From Anthopleura xanthogrammica (Eukaryota; Cnidaria; Anthozoa; Actiniaria; Actiniidae), in NCBI GenBank assembly GCA_964019055.1, contig OZ025212.1:15797590-15861589 (forward strand): a stretch of DNA of 64,000 bases. The letters run 5' to 3'. Of the stretch, positions 1 through 12,499 are shown in pieces. The first letter of the stretch is position 1; each line of letters starts with the position of its first letter. The position numbers and the translations under genes are program-made. The notes beneath the pieces were generated by a model. The model had not been told where the DNA came from and did no database searches. It was given only the letters and a program-made list of their open reading frames with translations.

Positions 1-357
1 TAACTTATTAATAATAGGAATCTGTATTTTTCTCTTCTATATGCGGGATGATATTGGCATTGGACATGACCTAGAATTATGATCGCGCGCACATGCACAC
101 ATAGGCCTTTATCGTGTCCCATTCAGTTAACATACAGATTCAAGAAATGAACATCAAAAGCATATAATTATAAAGTCATAATTCAATCTTTATTTGGTTA
201 GAACGACTGAACTGAAAACTATACGGAAATTTGCACGGAATATAATACTTGATGGCTTGCGTTCAAAAATTCGTAAGTCATAAGATAGTTTAAGCATCAC
301 GTTAACGGCGAACCGGCAAAACACTACAGATTATTGACTTTTGCATTAAAGACGTTG

Positions 358-372
358 AGCAGCAGCAGCAGC

Positions 373-415
<43 letters not shown>

Positions 416-417
416 GT
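358..417. repeat. CAG/CAA trinucleotide microsatellite
   Basis: A short CAG run passes into about 16 CAA units. It lies in non-coding DNA downstream of the last visible exon of the left-edge gene. No open frame with real protein character crosses it. Confidence 0.95.
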
Positions 418-466
418 AACAACATTTTATAGGGGGGATATCCAAACAAACACTTATGTTTTCAAT

Positions 467-600
467 TACATCTGAGGCCAGTTATTACATTTGAGGCCAA
501 TAGTTATTACATTTGAAGCCATTTATTACATTTGAGGCCAACAGTTATTACATTTGAAGCCAGTTATTACATTTGAGGCCAGTTATTACATTTGTGGCCT
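467..600. repeat. Short tandem repeat, about 20-27 bp unit
   Basis: The phrase 'ttattacatttgaggcca' recurs about seven times with small changes (gaggcc, gaagcc, gtggcc) and variable spacers. This is a degenerate minisatellite. The small ORFs crossing its right end on both strands have no protein-like composition. Confidence 0.85.
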
Positions 601-1540
601 CTACAGACATACCGATAAATGACGAATTGCTCGCGCAATTAGCAAGCGCGCGCTTCAAACGGTTTTTCCCCCAAACTTTTTCTTCGTTTTTGGATCTTTT
701 ATTTGACTTTGTTATGGTAAAAAAACAAATTTCCGATGGTTTAGAGTGGTATGTCCTCTTATTTACCACGATATGACGTCAAAAGTTGGTCAAAATGTTA
801 TGTACTCACGAGGCGTAGCATAAATCAGATTTTAGAGGTTGGGCATATTTTTGCTATGCATTCAGATCATCTGTACCCTTTCAAAAGCTGAACATTCTAT
901 GAAATTTTTTTCCCTATCCGAAATCCAGTCAACCAAAGTCCAAAAAACAGTAGCAAAATATATTCATCATTGTCTCAATAAAAGAAATAGTCGCAACTGA
1001 TCATTATCTTAACAAATTCAGTGTGTGTTGTATGCGCATCTATTTTTTTCATAATTTGATTATATATTTATATAGAACGTTATGTGTTTGTGTGTTTGTA
1101 ATGTATATTTATTAGCACTTGATCTTAAATACTGTATGTATGAGTTTATAGACGCTAACATAAACAACCGAAGTCCATTCCAATCCATCATTTCAGACAC
1201 GATTCCGGACTTTCCAAAATAAAATATCTCTTAAAATATAGAATTTAGAAAAAAATAAAAAGTTTAATAGTTTTAGCGTCCTTTTATTATAGAAAAACTG
1301 ATTATACTTTCTGTTTGACTGTTGGCAGATGGCCAGACAAGAGGCGAGGCAATATTTGGACTAATTTCTAACTTACTATTTATGTGTGGTTTAGCATAAT
1401 GTAATTTATCTGCAACATGACTACATGCCTGTCCAATTTGGAAAGAAATAATATAAAAATAATCACAGTCCTTGGTAGTGATAAAAAAAAAGAAGATATG
1501 TATTTACCATCCAAAGAAAGAATCAAATATAACTTCTTAC

Positions 1541-4500
1541 CAATAGCTGACGATTGCGGCCCTTCCATGAGAGTGCTATTCTCCGTCAGTGCAAAAACAG
1601 TGAAGTGAAATAAAAGTGTTCTCGGCCATATTGATATATCGGAAGTCACAGACTGACATACTTCCTTGGTGGTTAACACTGCAGAAGGTTCAGTAAAAAC
1701 CATCTGAAATAGTCAAACATAATGCATAACTCAATCAAATAATAAACGCTAAATAAAATCTAAAGATTAAGTCCCAAAACCGATCCTTGAGGTATTCCTA
1801 GATTTATGTAAACAAACTTCAGTGGATGGTCTTCTTAAAATTTTGAGGAGAAAAGTAGTATTCTGAATGAGAGAATAACAATTCTCTTTTTAAAACTTCG
1901 AGCTTCATCTTGTTTGTGACTAAAAAAGAAGCGGATGGTACATTATCAGCGTTCATTTTTTCACTTACCACGTACTCGTTGGTGTCTGTGTTATCACGAC
2001 GTATAGCTTTCTTTTTAAGTAAATATACAACTCCACCGCTGACGTTCTGAATACCACGTTGCCATGACAACGTCAATGACGTCACGTTTTGATTTAATAC
2101 CGTGGGAGCCTGTGGTTTTTGGATGAGAGTGCCATCACCCTTGAAGACATGGCCCCATTTCTTGATGGTTTGATTAATATATTTACAGCTTTGCTGACAG
2201 ATGCTAACGTTGTGCTGAAATAAGAGAAAGTTGTTATATTTAGTTGATTATTAGGTTAAGGTTGGCTAGAGATCCTCTGTATATTCAGTAAAAATCATCT
2301 GAAATAGTCAAACAATATACTCACGCATAACGCATTGCAGTCGGATAAAGATGAAGAAATCCATTCGCAAGCAGAGCCGCACTGAAATGAAAAACAAGAC
2401 GATTAATCAAATGGTTGACATGCTACGATCTCATGACCAACAATTTTGTTTTGTAGATCCATTTATTAAACTTTCTAGGGAAGCACGGGTGGGTGCGCTG
2501 CTAATGTGCCTCCTCTCACCAATGTGACCCGGGTTCAAGTCCCGCCGGGCTCGGTGTCGTATGTGAGTAGAGTTGTTTGTTGGTTCTCTCATGTGCTTCG
2601 AGGGTTTTTCTCTGGGTTTTCCGGTTTTTCTCCCTCCGTAAAAATAAAATTTCAAATTTCAATTCGATCTAGGAGATATTCTCGATAGGGCTAACCTCTT
2701 TTCTCTTCTTTTGCACTGTGTGGCGAATAAATTGATGGGGATATTCTAATTCATTGATTCTCTCATAAGATATTTAAATCTTTTTTTACTATAGTCTTTC
2801 TTCTAAAATAAATCCAGAAAAATAAATTTACAGCAAAGAATAAATCATTCGTTCTACCCTGAAAATAAAACTCTGATATAGCAAACTAATTCCTTTGCTT
2901 TGAATGCTCTTTATTAGTGGATTTAGGCGGGAAAACTGGCGCGTCTGCGTCTCAAGTTGACGCATGCGCAGACGGTATACACTGTTATGAATAATTTGAA
3001 GCAGTGATTTAGTTCGAGTTTTAATACAATTCTTACTGTGACACAGTGACAGAGCAGATAAATTAAATGCACACTTACTTATTAAATATTATTTATTTAT
3101 CAAATTATTAGAACATTTTAGAATTAAGATTATATTTCTTATAACGATCTCAGCGAAAAATTGAGAAAACATCCGTTCACTAACAAATCCATATTATTCA
3201 CTTTAGTGATCAGTGTATTACGTCGTTAGGTTGGAATTGGCTCAACTTTTACAGACGTGCTTGAATTTAAAGTTTTTTATTGAGTTTTTTTAATTTTTTT
3301 ATTGCCTAATTCTCTTATTCTATCATATAACGGCACAATTCCTCGCTTTTCCAGACTTCTTTAGGCATATTCCACACCACAATTCCTCGCTTTTCCAGAC
3401 TTCTTTAGGCATATTCCACACCACAATTTGCTCTCTGAATAACGCCAACAAATTAAGTCTTTTTGAAGTCAAAGGAGTACAAACATTTTATATACACAAA
3501 TATACCATATCTACATCATTATACTTGGTATCAACGACCTTGACTGAAACCACTAACCTGGCGGCAGTCGTCACTATGGCAACCAACATTAGGAGATCCT
3601 GAATTATACAACTGTGGAATAAGAGGAAAAAAATAGAAAATAAGTGTTTTACGTAGGTTTCATTAACGAGCGGTCAGTGACCCAAAAGCTTAGGATTTTG
3701 ATAATAAATACGTTGAAGAACCGAACAAAAATATATTCAAGATAATAAGTTTTGTATTTCAAAAGGTTTTGTTATTTTGGTTTGCTAATTCTCAGCAAAA
3801 AAATCTAGCTACTGCAGCAACCAACATGGCTACCAATAACAGCGACCCTCATAATTATTTTGTTTGTGATGTGCCTCAAGGAAGGTATTGGGACCACCCT
3901 ATGTCCCTGTAAACAGATATCCTGCCATGAAAAAAACGTTTTTCTTTTCGTTATCGAAAGTGTTGCAATCGATTTTTAGATTTACAATAAAACATATTTA
4001 TTTTGGATTTGTTTGCTTTGCGATATTTATTCAAATGCTTTCATTTATTTTTCAAAAAAGGACTGTGTTTGTCGAAATAATGATAGCAGCTAGTGCTAAT
4101 TTTATTGCCTTTTTACCTAAAATTAAATTAGAAAATCTAAAAGTTTTATAAACATTGCGAAAATATTTTAGGCCCTAAAACTAATCTCTGGGGCATCCCG
4201 TAGCATTTATATTTATATTTAGATATTAGTCTTTAAGGAACTTTTTCCTGTTGAGAATGAATCAATTAGTTCCCATGCAATATTGAACATGTTGATTTAG
4301 TTTAAAATATTGATGGATGAGGCTCTTGCAGTATTGTCTAGCCATATATGACAACTGTAAAACAGGAAACCTAAAAACTAGAGCTCTTAAACAGTGTATT
4401 TTATCTATATTATCGTGTGTAATCAGCTGCGGTCACTTCTAAGACAAGTAGATCTTTTCCAATGATCGTATAATGAAAACATTAACAGCTCATAGGATAT

Positions 4501-7500
4501 CAAAATATCATTTAGGTCCCAGAGATGTTTATTGTGGCACTCCTTACGAATTGAATTGTAGAAATAAACAGAAGTTTCAATACCAAGGGCAAGATTTTTG
4601 CGTTGTCAAGGAAACTAAGTAGCTTCAGAAGGAATTTTTTCATTTGTAATAGGAAAACATTGAGGTGAAAAAAATCTATCGCGGAGAGATGTGTCAGCAT
4701 GTTGTTTGTATTTACTGGCAATCAGAAAGCACAATACAACATGTTTAGAAATTCCTAAAATAATGCAATCTATCGAATAACTTTGACTCCTGAATAAAAT
4801 GAACGCAATAAAAAAAATTCTCCCCAAGAAATCTGTCCAAAATAGAAGGGAAAGAATGTTAAATTTTTCTCATCTCAAACCAGGTTTTTTTTCTTTTCAC
4901 TGACTAAAGTTTAATATTTTTTCGGCAAGAAGAAAGAACTCCTCAACACTACTTATTGCAATTATCATATCACAATGATTAAAATTCTTTTTTTCTCTCG
5001 TAGCATCTATATTATCGCAGCCAAGACTTTTCAGTTCAGTTTAAAGATTTACTTGTTATGTGGAATTTTTAGAACAGAAATATCTAATTTACCTTTACAT
5101 TGCAGTATGTAATCTAAAAGGTAGTCAGTCTTAATTCACGAGTTAAAAATTGGGAAAATTAAAATTAAATTTTAAGCAACTATTATCGTTTATTGCCGAT
5201 GCCTTGCTGCTGCTCCTTTTTTGTTGCTCTTGTTGTTGTTGTTGTTGTTGCTGCTGTTATTAGTGGTGGTGCTCTTGATGTTGTTGTTGTTGCTGCTGTT
5301 ATTAGTGGTGGTGCTCTTGATGTTGTTGTTGTTGCTGCTGTTATTAGTGGTGGTGGTGCTCTTGATGTTGTTGTTGTTGCTGCTGTTATTAGTGGTGGTG
5401 GTGCTCTTGTTGTTCTTGATGCTGTTGTTGTTGTTGTTGCTGCTGTTATTAGTTGTGGTGCTCTTGATGTTGTTGTTGTTGCTGCTGTTATTAGTTGTGG
5501 TGCTCTTGATGTTGTTGTTGTTGCTGCTGTTATTAGTGGTGGTGCTCTTGATGTTGTTGTTGTTGCTGCTGTTATTAGTGGTGGTGGTGCTCTTGATGTT
5601 GTTGTTGTTGCTGCTGTTATTAGTGGTGGTGGTGCTCTTGTTGTTCTTGATGCTGTTGTTGTTGTTGTTGCTGCTGTTATTAGTTGTGGTGCTCTTGATG
5701 TTGTTGTTGTTGCTGCTGTTATTAGTTGTGGTGCTCTTGATGTTGTTGTTGTTGCTGCTGTTATTAGTGGTGGTGGTGCTCTTGTTGTTGTTGTTGTTGC
5801 TGTTGTTGTTGTTGTTGCTGTTGTTGTTGTTTTTGATGGTGGTGGTGGTGTTGTAGAAATAGTGTAGATGGTTGTAAATGAATAGTTGCTGTGTTCATTC
5901 GTTTTGTTTATTCCTTATTACAGTTTTCTGTTATTGTTGATAGTGCTACAGCCACCCATGATTGTTATGGTTTCGTTGATGTGATGTTTCTGTTTTTGTT
6001 GTGTTTGTTACTGTTTTTTTTTAATGTTATTGTCGTCAATTGTAGTTTTGATGGTGGTAGCAGTGATGGTATTGGACAATGAGTTTTCTGTTCTTAGGAG
6101 TTCCTCCAATTTTTGTTAAGTTTTTCGTTTTTAATTTTGCTGTTGCTTGAGCGTCTTCATCTACTGTTGTTGTAATGTTAATGATGGTTTTACGTTGTAG
6201 AGTCTTGCAGAAGCAGCAGCTGCTGTTGTTGAACATTGTTGTGGTTCTTGGTGGTCGGGTAATGGTGGCGTGCATGTTAGTTGCCTATACCTTTCATCTT
6301 CCTCGTGCACAAATTAAACTTCTTCAAAACAGTTCACCACAAGTGCCTGCTGTGTAGCTTAGGCCATAATTATTTGTTACATTTATTTTTTGACTTAAAT
6401 ATGCTAGAATTAATTCTTCCAACGCCTCCTTCAATATTATCGTTAATCAGTCACATCCTTGTGACATAATCCCATAATGTAGAAACGAAGTCAAAACATA
6501 CAGGGAAAACAAGAAAGATAATTAAAACAGCTGCTGATGCTCTCGATCAAATAAAGGTAATTTGAGGAAGTGTATTGGAGTAATATTTGTGAGTTTTAGT
6601 TGAATATTCTCTAATGAAAAGATTGATTTCAAAGGGATCATTGCAATTTCAAAGTTCTAGTCTTTGAGGCGGGGAGAAAATCCAATTAGGATAAAACTGA
6701 AGAATAGGAGTCAGGAAAGAATTTATTAAAAGAATGCTATATGTAATTTGTGAAAGTGGCGAAGACAAGTATGTCGCAGTGGTGGGTGATGTTCAACATA
6801 ACATAACCATGGGAACGGAATGAAACTGAGTTGTCTGGATTAAACCAGCAAACACACAAACACAACATGCAAAAAAAGATAAAAAAGATACATACAACAT
6901 GAAAAAGAGAAACAAACAAATAAGCAATCATACAAACAGGTAAACATACAAACAGGTAAACATACAAAGAAACAATCATACAAACAGGTAAACATACAAA
7001 GAAACGAGAAAACAAATGAGAAAACGAACCAAAACAAGCAAACACAAGAAAACAAATGAATTTGAAGGAACTGAAGGAAGGAAAAGGAGGTGAAATGGAA
7101 GCGGATTATTTAAAATTGAAACAAAACTGAATCACCAATAATTTTAGGGATTTTTGACATTTTATGGAAAACAAATATCCGTGGAAAACTAATTTAAATC
7201 CGTATTCCGTCATAAATACATTTATTTTTATTACCGCTTTTTATGAAGTAAAAGATGAGAACTACAGCAACTGACAAGTCCTAAGATTGTAAAATTGTGA
7301 TTCATCCATTTCATTAGACTAAAATAGACGGCTAATAAAAGAACTTTTCGAAGATGTCGTTTAGGTAGATTAGCCGGGTCTTAACACTATAAAAAGAAGT
7401 GAGCGTTGAAGGTATTGTTATTAGGTTTAGTTATTAGTTATAAGAACTGCAAAAATCCCTGATAAAAGTATTGATCCTGATATCGCCTGATATCGACTAA

Positions 7501-8331
7501 TAATCCAGTCCTTATAGGAAACTACCAAAAAAATACTCGACAGGTGTTTTTGATATCATATCTTTGAAGTAAAATTATCTGAAGTACCGCCGAAAATAAC
7601 TAGCACATTCATATCCAGTGATCTGTTTGTATGCAACCGATACACCTACTAGTTCTTTTGGGAAACTATTTCTTTTCCAAAAGTTGCCGCGTTTTTTTTC
7701 CTTCACCAGCTTGGTCCACTCACACCTCCGTTATGAGTGCTGTGAGCCAGGTGGAATCAAGACAAGTATCCATCCTCCTCAACTATCACATGTATAATCC
7801 GTACTTCTATTTGGAATAGAGTTGTTCGCTTGAGAAACCCCTTCCACTATACTATATACCTACTTGAACAAGACGTAATACTGAATAAGCTCGCGAGTAA
7901 AAATGTTCTTGTAGGAGTAGGACAAATACAGCTAAATTTGATAATAATGAAATAACATCAAGTGAAATTTAGCGTCATAGAATAATAATAGGACGGATAA
8001 ATACGAAAATTACTACTTCAAGGTCAAATATCGAAGGAAAGTTTGAAGCAGTTTTAGACTATGAATGTTTCAAGATTCGCCGTTCTAGTTAGATACTGAT
8101 ATGGATGTGGCCAGTAAATGAAATGAGATTATCTAACAGTAGTGATGAAAAATATGGCATTATCTCACAATACAAATACTAATCTGTTTCACTTACTGTT
8201 AGGCAATGAGCATAGCATCGCGCCTTTTTGACTGTTTTTTCATCACGAAAACCACCTTGAACAATCCCACTGAAGAAGATGGTAAGCACTACCACGATAC
8301 AGTAGGCTGTAGTTAAACGAACGACTTTCAT
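1541..8331 (-). CDS. Secreted/receptor protein, ROS1- or anosmin-like N-terminus (partial, 5 exons)
   Basis: Spliced minus-strand model: exons 8331-8197, 3611-3558, 2381-2325, 2214-1969 and 1703-1541, all with AG/GT borders and matching phases (0,0,0,0, then 1 at the open end). The start codon opens a hydrophobic signal peptide (MKVVRLTTAYCIVVVLTIFF). Next comes a Cys-rich stretch with repeated C-x3-C pairs (ARCYAHC, CGSAC, CNALC, CQQSC), then from about residue 115 an FN3-type domain (NVTSLTLSWQR ... FHFTVFALTENS) with several N-glycosylation sites. A signal peptide, a Cys box and an FN3 domain starting near residue 100 is the order I know from the receptor tyrosine kinase ROS1. The Cys spacing also resembles anosmin-1, but the WAP domain expected there is missing. 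The gene continues off the left edge, so receptor versus secreted cannot be decided. A 'tttctcttag' acceptor just upstream of the ATG suggests a 5' UTR exon further right. Confidence 0.68.
2481..2690 (+). mobile_element. tRNA-derived SINE (intronic copy)
   Basis: The RNA polymerase III B-box-like 'gggttcaagtcccg' at about 2531 is followed by the body 'gtttttctctgggttttccgg' in shortened form and an AT-rich tail (aaaataaaatttcaaatttc). The same body occurs near 10.5, 15.75 and 37.65 kb. It sits in an intron of the left-edge gene, opposite to its transcription. The small ORFs across it are chance readings of the SINE. Confidence 0.8.
3334..3421. repeat. Tandem duplication of 44 bp (2 copies)
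   Basis: Two adjacent copies of a 44-bp segment beginning 'cacaattcctcgcttttcc', apparently identical, which suggests a recent duplication inside an intron. Confidence 0.9.
5190..5850. repeat. TTG/CTG-rich minisatellite with higher-order structure
   Basis: Units of roughly 40-60 bp are built from gttgttgttgctgctg, ttattagtggtggtg and gctcttgatg. A distinctive junction (gtgctcttgttgttcttgatg) occurs at about 5401 and again at about 5632, so a block of about 231 bp has itself been duplicated. Two frames stay open only because the repeat lacks stops. Their products are V/A/L polymers, not a gene. It lies in the large intron between exons 1 and 2 of the left-edge gene. Confidence 0.9.
6890..7050. 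repeat. Degenerate 'acaaacaggtaaacat' tandem repeat
   Basis: The phrase 'catacaaacaggtaaa' and variants recur through an A-rich stretch. The overlapping minus-strand ORFs (Cys/Leu/Phe/Val-rich) are readings of this repeat. Confidence 0.75.
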
Positions 8332-8399
8332 TCCGCTTCGTCTAGCTGTTTACTAAGAGAAAACCCTATAGGCAAAATATCTATTGAGAAAGAAAGGAA

Positions 8400-10450
8400 A
8401 TAATGACACTTCGAGCTGGTTATTTGCACAGTGTATTAATTGAAAAAGTCGAGAGAGAATATTTGAATAAGAAGCCGCCCGGGGTAAATTGGGACGTTGA
8501 AAAGTTGGTTAGAGTAAGATAATTTCATAGACGCTCGGCAGGTTTTGTTATTTGAATGATTGATTTTCGCTTTCAGGAGACAAAAACAAAAGTCTAGTTA
8601 TTACAAAGAATAGGTTTTAGCAGTTTTGATGATTGGAAGCGGCTATGGGAACAAAAATTATACCAAGAAATGTGGATTCTTACCAAAAGGCCTGCTCAGT
8701 CAGTGATAAAAGTACTCAACTTGTTTCGTCCTGTTCTGAAAATAAAATAGTCCAAGCTTAGAGGCAATGCAAAGAAGATTTCTTGTTTACTGAGTAAGGT
8801 CTCTTTGTCACCTTGATCGGTGGTTATATTAACATATTATATAATATACCATGTTATAATATTGCATCCCGAACTCCGGCCCTACTGGGTTGCTCACATC
8901 AATATTTAGCATCGGCAAATGGATAGATTCCCTATTGCACCTGTAGTAAAGGCCGGCAAAACACTGTCCACAACACACTATGACTGAATATCGCTTACTC
9001 CCCGGCCGTGCGAGTGATTTTCTATAAACGGTACGTTAAAGAACAAATTTCTTTTCCGCTGCGTTGTGTCTTTTAATAGAGGCGTAACTGCTATGGAAAC
9101 ACATCACTGATGACAATTTGACACCTACCAAGAGCATTTCTATTTATACAATTGGTATAAGAAATGGCGGTAAAATATCATAATACTTTGAATACTGTCT
9201 GTATCGCTGTAACCCTCAAGGACCGGATGAATGATTCGAACAATTTTGGCAAAGTACCAACCAGACAATTGTGCCGACCGATCAGTTCGAAAATATTATA
9301 TTACTTATACAGTACAGGCTGCGAGAACGATGAATATAGCCGAAAGAATGTTTGTTTGTTTTCAAGAGCTGTGATAAAATTAATCTATAAATTAGTAAGT
9401 TTAATACTTTGGAAGTTGAAACAACTTGGTAGGGAAAACGAAAAGGAAAAAAGAAAGACAAAAGAAAAATAACTGAATGGACCAAAAAAATGTACGAAAG
9501 AGAAATGAATGGTAAAACAAAGGACAATGAATGATTAGTGTTCTTCCCGTCCCCCTTAAAAAATAAAAATTAATTGCTCCAACTTTTGGATTAATAATTT
9601 AAATGTGTTATAATTAGAAGACTTTTTTTATAATTGTTTCTAGTATTTTCGCCGACTATTGATGTGTTTTTAGACTATATCGACTGATAAATAGCAAGTT
9701 AGAATTAGACTTAGACAAAACAGACGAGTAAGAAGAGTCAGAATTCGAAATAGACAAGTTCACTTCGAATAGCAGATATTACACTTACACTCTATTACTT
9801 TCAAACCGATTGTTTCAAGTACTTGACTCAAATGCCCCGACTTACATGATAACTGAAATGATGTCTTACTCTAATATCATGTACTCAAGGTTTCGGAATT
9901 TAATTTAAACCTGCGTGGATTTTCTACCATTATATTTGTTTTTTTCGTCATTAATTTGGCTACACTCCAACCCCAGTACCTTACTTAACATATAATGGTC
10001 GTATATCGAAACCCCTGGCCATGCATGTTCCTCATAATATATCGTTATATACTATAACATCAGTCCTTGGTAATCGTGACGTATATGTCCTAAGTTCTAG
10101 TCTTCCTCGTATTTAGTGTTGTCTGCTTTCTTCTTTCTTTGGAGAGAAAATCGCGCATGCGCAAAACTTGTAAAATGGCTTTGTGCTGCCTGCTCTGCTC
10201 GCTTATGGTCCGTTCCTCCAACACCAGAATTATCTTAGTAAAACTAAAATCCCTTCAATCGCTCGAAGAGATTTCTATTATAATACGTGTCACGATTTTT
10301 TCAAGAATTAAAATGCTATAACCATGACAGCGCGAAACAAGAGATTCTTATGCACAAAACAATAGAATAAATAGAAATATAATAAACCGTCTTGTTTTAC
10401 GAGGGTAGCACTTATTATCCAGTGGCTAACAATCCTGTGGCCCTCGTTCT
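8400..10450. other. Gene-free stretch
   Basis: Non-coding sequence upstream of the left-edge gene. The patch 8870-9080 is more GC-rich and looks like an old repeat, but I could not place it in a family. ORFs here (for example 9164-9472) are K/R/I-rich and lack splice or domain support. Confidence 0.5.
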
Positions 10451-10454
10451 ATGA

Positions 10455-10620
10455 TCGAATTGGAATTTAGAAGTTGATTTTTGTGGAAGGAGGAAAACCG
10501 GAGAACCTGGAGAAAAACACTCGAAGCACAGGAGAGAACCAACAAGCAACTCTACTTAAAGGTAGCATTGGTGAGAGGTGAGAGCTCTCCTCGCTACGCC
10601 ATCGTGCTTTCAAGGTTGAA
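10455..10620 (-). mobile_element. tRNA-derived SINE (minus copy)
   Basis: The reverse complement carries the SINE body (ggttctccggttttcctcc) and a degenerate tRNA-like head (accttgaaagcacgatggcg). An ATT microsatellite begins about 40 bp beyond the head side. Confidence 0.7.
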
Positions 10621-10660
10621 CAAACACGTTGCATGTCGGAGGACCCTTCTGTAAACATTG

Positions 10661-10755
<95 letters not shown>
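10661..10755. repeat. (ATT)n microsatellite
   Basis: About 31 uninterrupted ATT units, close to a SINE copy. Confidence 0.97.
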
Positions 10756-11225
10756 GTGTCCTACCTTTTTAGTTCTCGATTACGTTTTTAATCTATTTTT
10801 TGCCACTTATCGAGATGTCATCCCTAAATGACATCCAATTAGTTTTGACGTAAACTGTATTTGTTTTCTTTTAGTGCTGGTTGATATACCAACAAGTTTT
10901 TCCTTCCGAAACTCTTCATTTTGTTTTCTCGAAGCAGAAAAACTTCATCAAAATTACATTTTTGAAATATCCGAGGAGTCTTGATGGAGTAATTAATAGT
11001 GAAGCGGAAAATGTCTTCAATGAATGAGGCATTCTCTTTGCTCATTCTTTCCTGTTTCTGCCAAAATGGGTAGCTTGTTGAGCTCTATAGCTTTTAAGAC
11101 TAGTCTTGTAATGAGTTTTTAAATTTAGTGATCAGGGTCCCCTATACTTGTTACCTGAAGCATGAATGAATAGCCGATTTGTTTTGCAGTGAAGGGTGAT
11201 TTCAGGTTTTAAATATTTTAAAGTA

Positions 11226-11335
11226 ACTCACAGATCGAACCCTGAAACAAGCTCTGGGCTGATCTAAGTCAGGGAATGGCTCACTCACAGATCGAACCCT
11301 GAAACAAGCTCTGGGCTGATCTAAGTCAGGCCGGG
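11226..11335 (-). repeat. SINE-tail unit, two tandem copies
   Basis: The phrase 'cagatcgaaccctgaaac' followed by 'aagctctgggctgatc' appears twice about 57 bp apart. It is the reverse complement of the unit repeated seven times at 60.2-60.6 kb. The same unit follows SINE bodies at about 15.8 and 37.75 kb, so I read it as the SINE 3' part. Confidence 0.75.
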
Positions 11336-11359
11336 CAAGGAGCAACTAGAAATGGGCGG

Positions 11360-11388
11360 GACAGACAGACAGACAGACAGACAGACAG
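11360..11388. repeat. (GACA)n microsatellite
   Basis: About seven GACA units. Confidence 0.95.
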
Positions 11389-11421
11389 TATCATCAATAG
11401 ATGAATGATTTGTTATCAATA

Positions 11422-11571
11422 GACCCTTTTAATAAATCCTACAATGTTTTATTTTTCGCGTTTGACGTCAAATTTATTCTTTTTAATTTCACTCATAAAC
11501 ACACATTTCCGAAGAATAAATTTGATGTCAAACGTGAAAAATAAAACATTGTAGGTTATATTAAGAGGGTC
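11422..11571. mobile_element. 150-bp palindromic MITE, TA target duplication
   Basis: Starts 'gacccttttaataaa' and ends with its near inverse 'attaagagggtc'. Arms of about 65 bp include 'acaatgttttatttttcg'. A TA dinucleotide flanks both sides (11420-11421 and 11572-11573), as expected for Tc1/mariner-type elements. There is no coding capacity. Confidence 0.8.
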
Positions 11572-12405
11572 TATATAATCGGCTGTCAGAGTAGCTACGT
11601 TGAACAAAAATTTATGATAGTATTCGATGCCAATCTATACGATCATATAAAAATGTACAAAGACAAACTATTGATGATATCAATTCCTATCTGGTAGCCA
11701 TATATTCTTCCAGACATCAAATATCCCTTTTTTATATTCATTCCCTTTACATCTCCTTTAAACATTATTTGGAAATATTTCGTATTTAAAATCGAAAAAT
11801 ACAAGACAAACACCTGTTATCTAGATATTAAGTCAATAGTTTCTAAAAGCTGTTGTTCTTTTGTGTGTACTACATAGTACATTTTCGTTTATCGATGATC
11901 ATTATGCTTTTCTTATCTCGCGAACATGTAATAATGTAATGAGGCTTTTCGTTTTGACTTTCTTATCAGTTCGTACGATGACAAAGGTTGTCCAAGGCAA
12001 GTACAAAAAAAGAATAACGCACAAATACTTGCAAGGTTTACGTAACTTTTTGTTTCATGTGTCGCAGCGCAAAAGACTGAGAGTTTTCACTAGATCTTCT
12101 TTTTTATTTTTATTTTTTTCCATTCCATTCCAAACAAACAAACAAACGAAACGAAGAAAAATAAAAACCAATGTTTTTAATCGTTTTCTTAATGGTTTTC
12201 AAATTGTCTATAGCGATCTCGATCTAAACTTGCTAGATAAGGAAGTTACATCGTAATGCTGCTACATCTCGTTGCCCCAAACATTTTGCTTGAAAAAAAA
12301 ACAAGGTCTACAGGTCTGTTGACTGGTCTACTTTAATTTTGAATATATGGACTGACAAGCATGCATGCAAGCCAGCAAACAAGCACTGAAGCAATCACGA
12401 AAGCC

Positions 12406-12493
12406 GGCTAGCACCTCGCGGGAAGCAGGCTAGCACCTCGCGGGAAGCAGGCTAGCACCTCGCGGGAAGCAGGCTAGCACCTCGCGGGAAGCA
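12406..12493. repeat. 22-bp minisatellite, 4 copies
   Basis: Four near-identical copies of a 22-bp GC-richer unit (core gctagcacctcgcggg) in AT-rich surroundings. The unit contains gctagc and cgcg palindromes. Confidence 0.95.
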
Positions 12494-12499
12494 GGCAAA

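Larger units (their letters stand above)
1..1540. other. Gene-free left edge (probable intron of the minus-strand gene)
   Basis: Apart from the two tandem repeats I see no convincing exon. The minus-strand gene ending its fifth exon at 1541 has an open phase-1 splice donor, so it should continue here or beyond the window. The only candidate acceptor noticed (near 885) leads to a stop after eight codons in the required phase. Confidence 0.5.

Noticed and set aside
761..900. Possible next exon of the left-edge gene
   Set aside because: Acceptor and gtgagt donor are present on the minus strand, but the required phase meets a stop after eight codons.
5193..5867. 224- and 211-codon plus-strand ORFs
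   Set aside because: They are V/A/I/S and L/V polymers from a TTG/CTG minisatellite; no start context, splice sites or family support.
11861..12256. 131-codon plus-strand ORF
   Set aside because: K/R/F-rich low-complexity stretches (FLFLFFSIPF, KQTKRRK) typical of AT-rich non-coding DNA.
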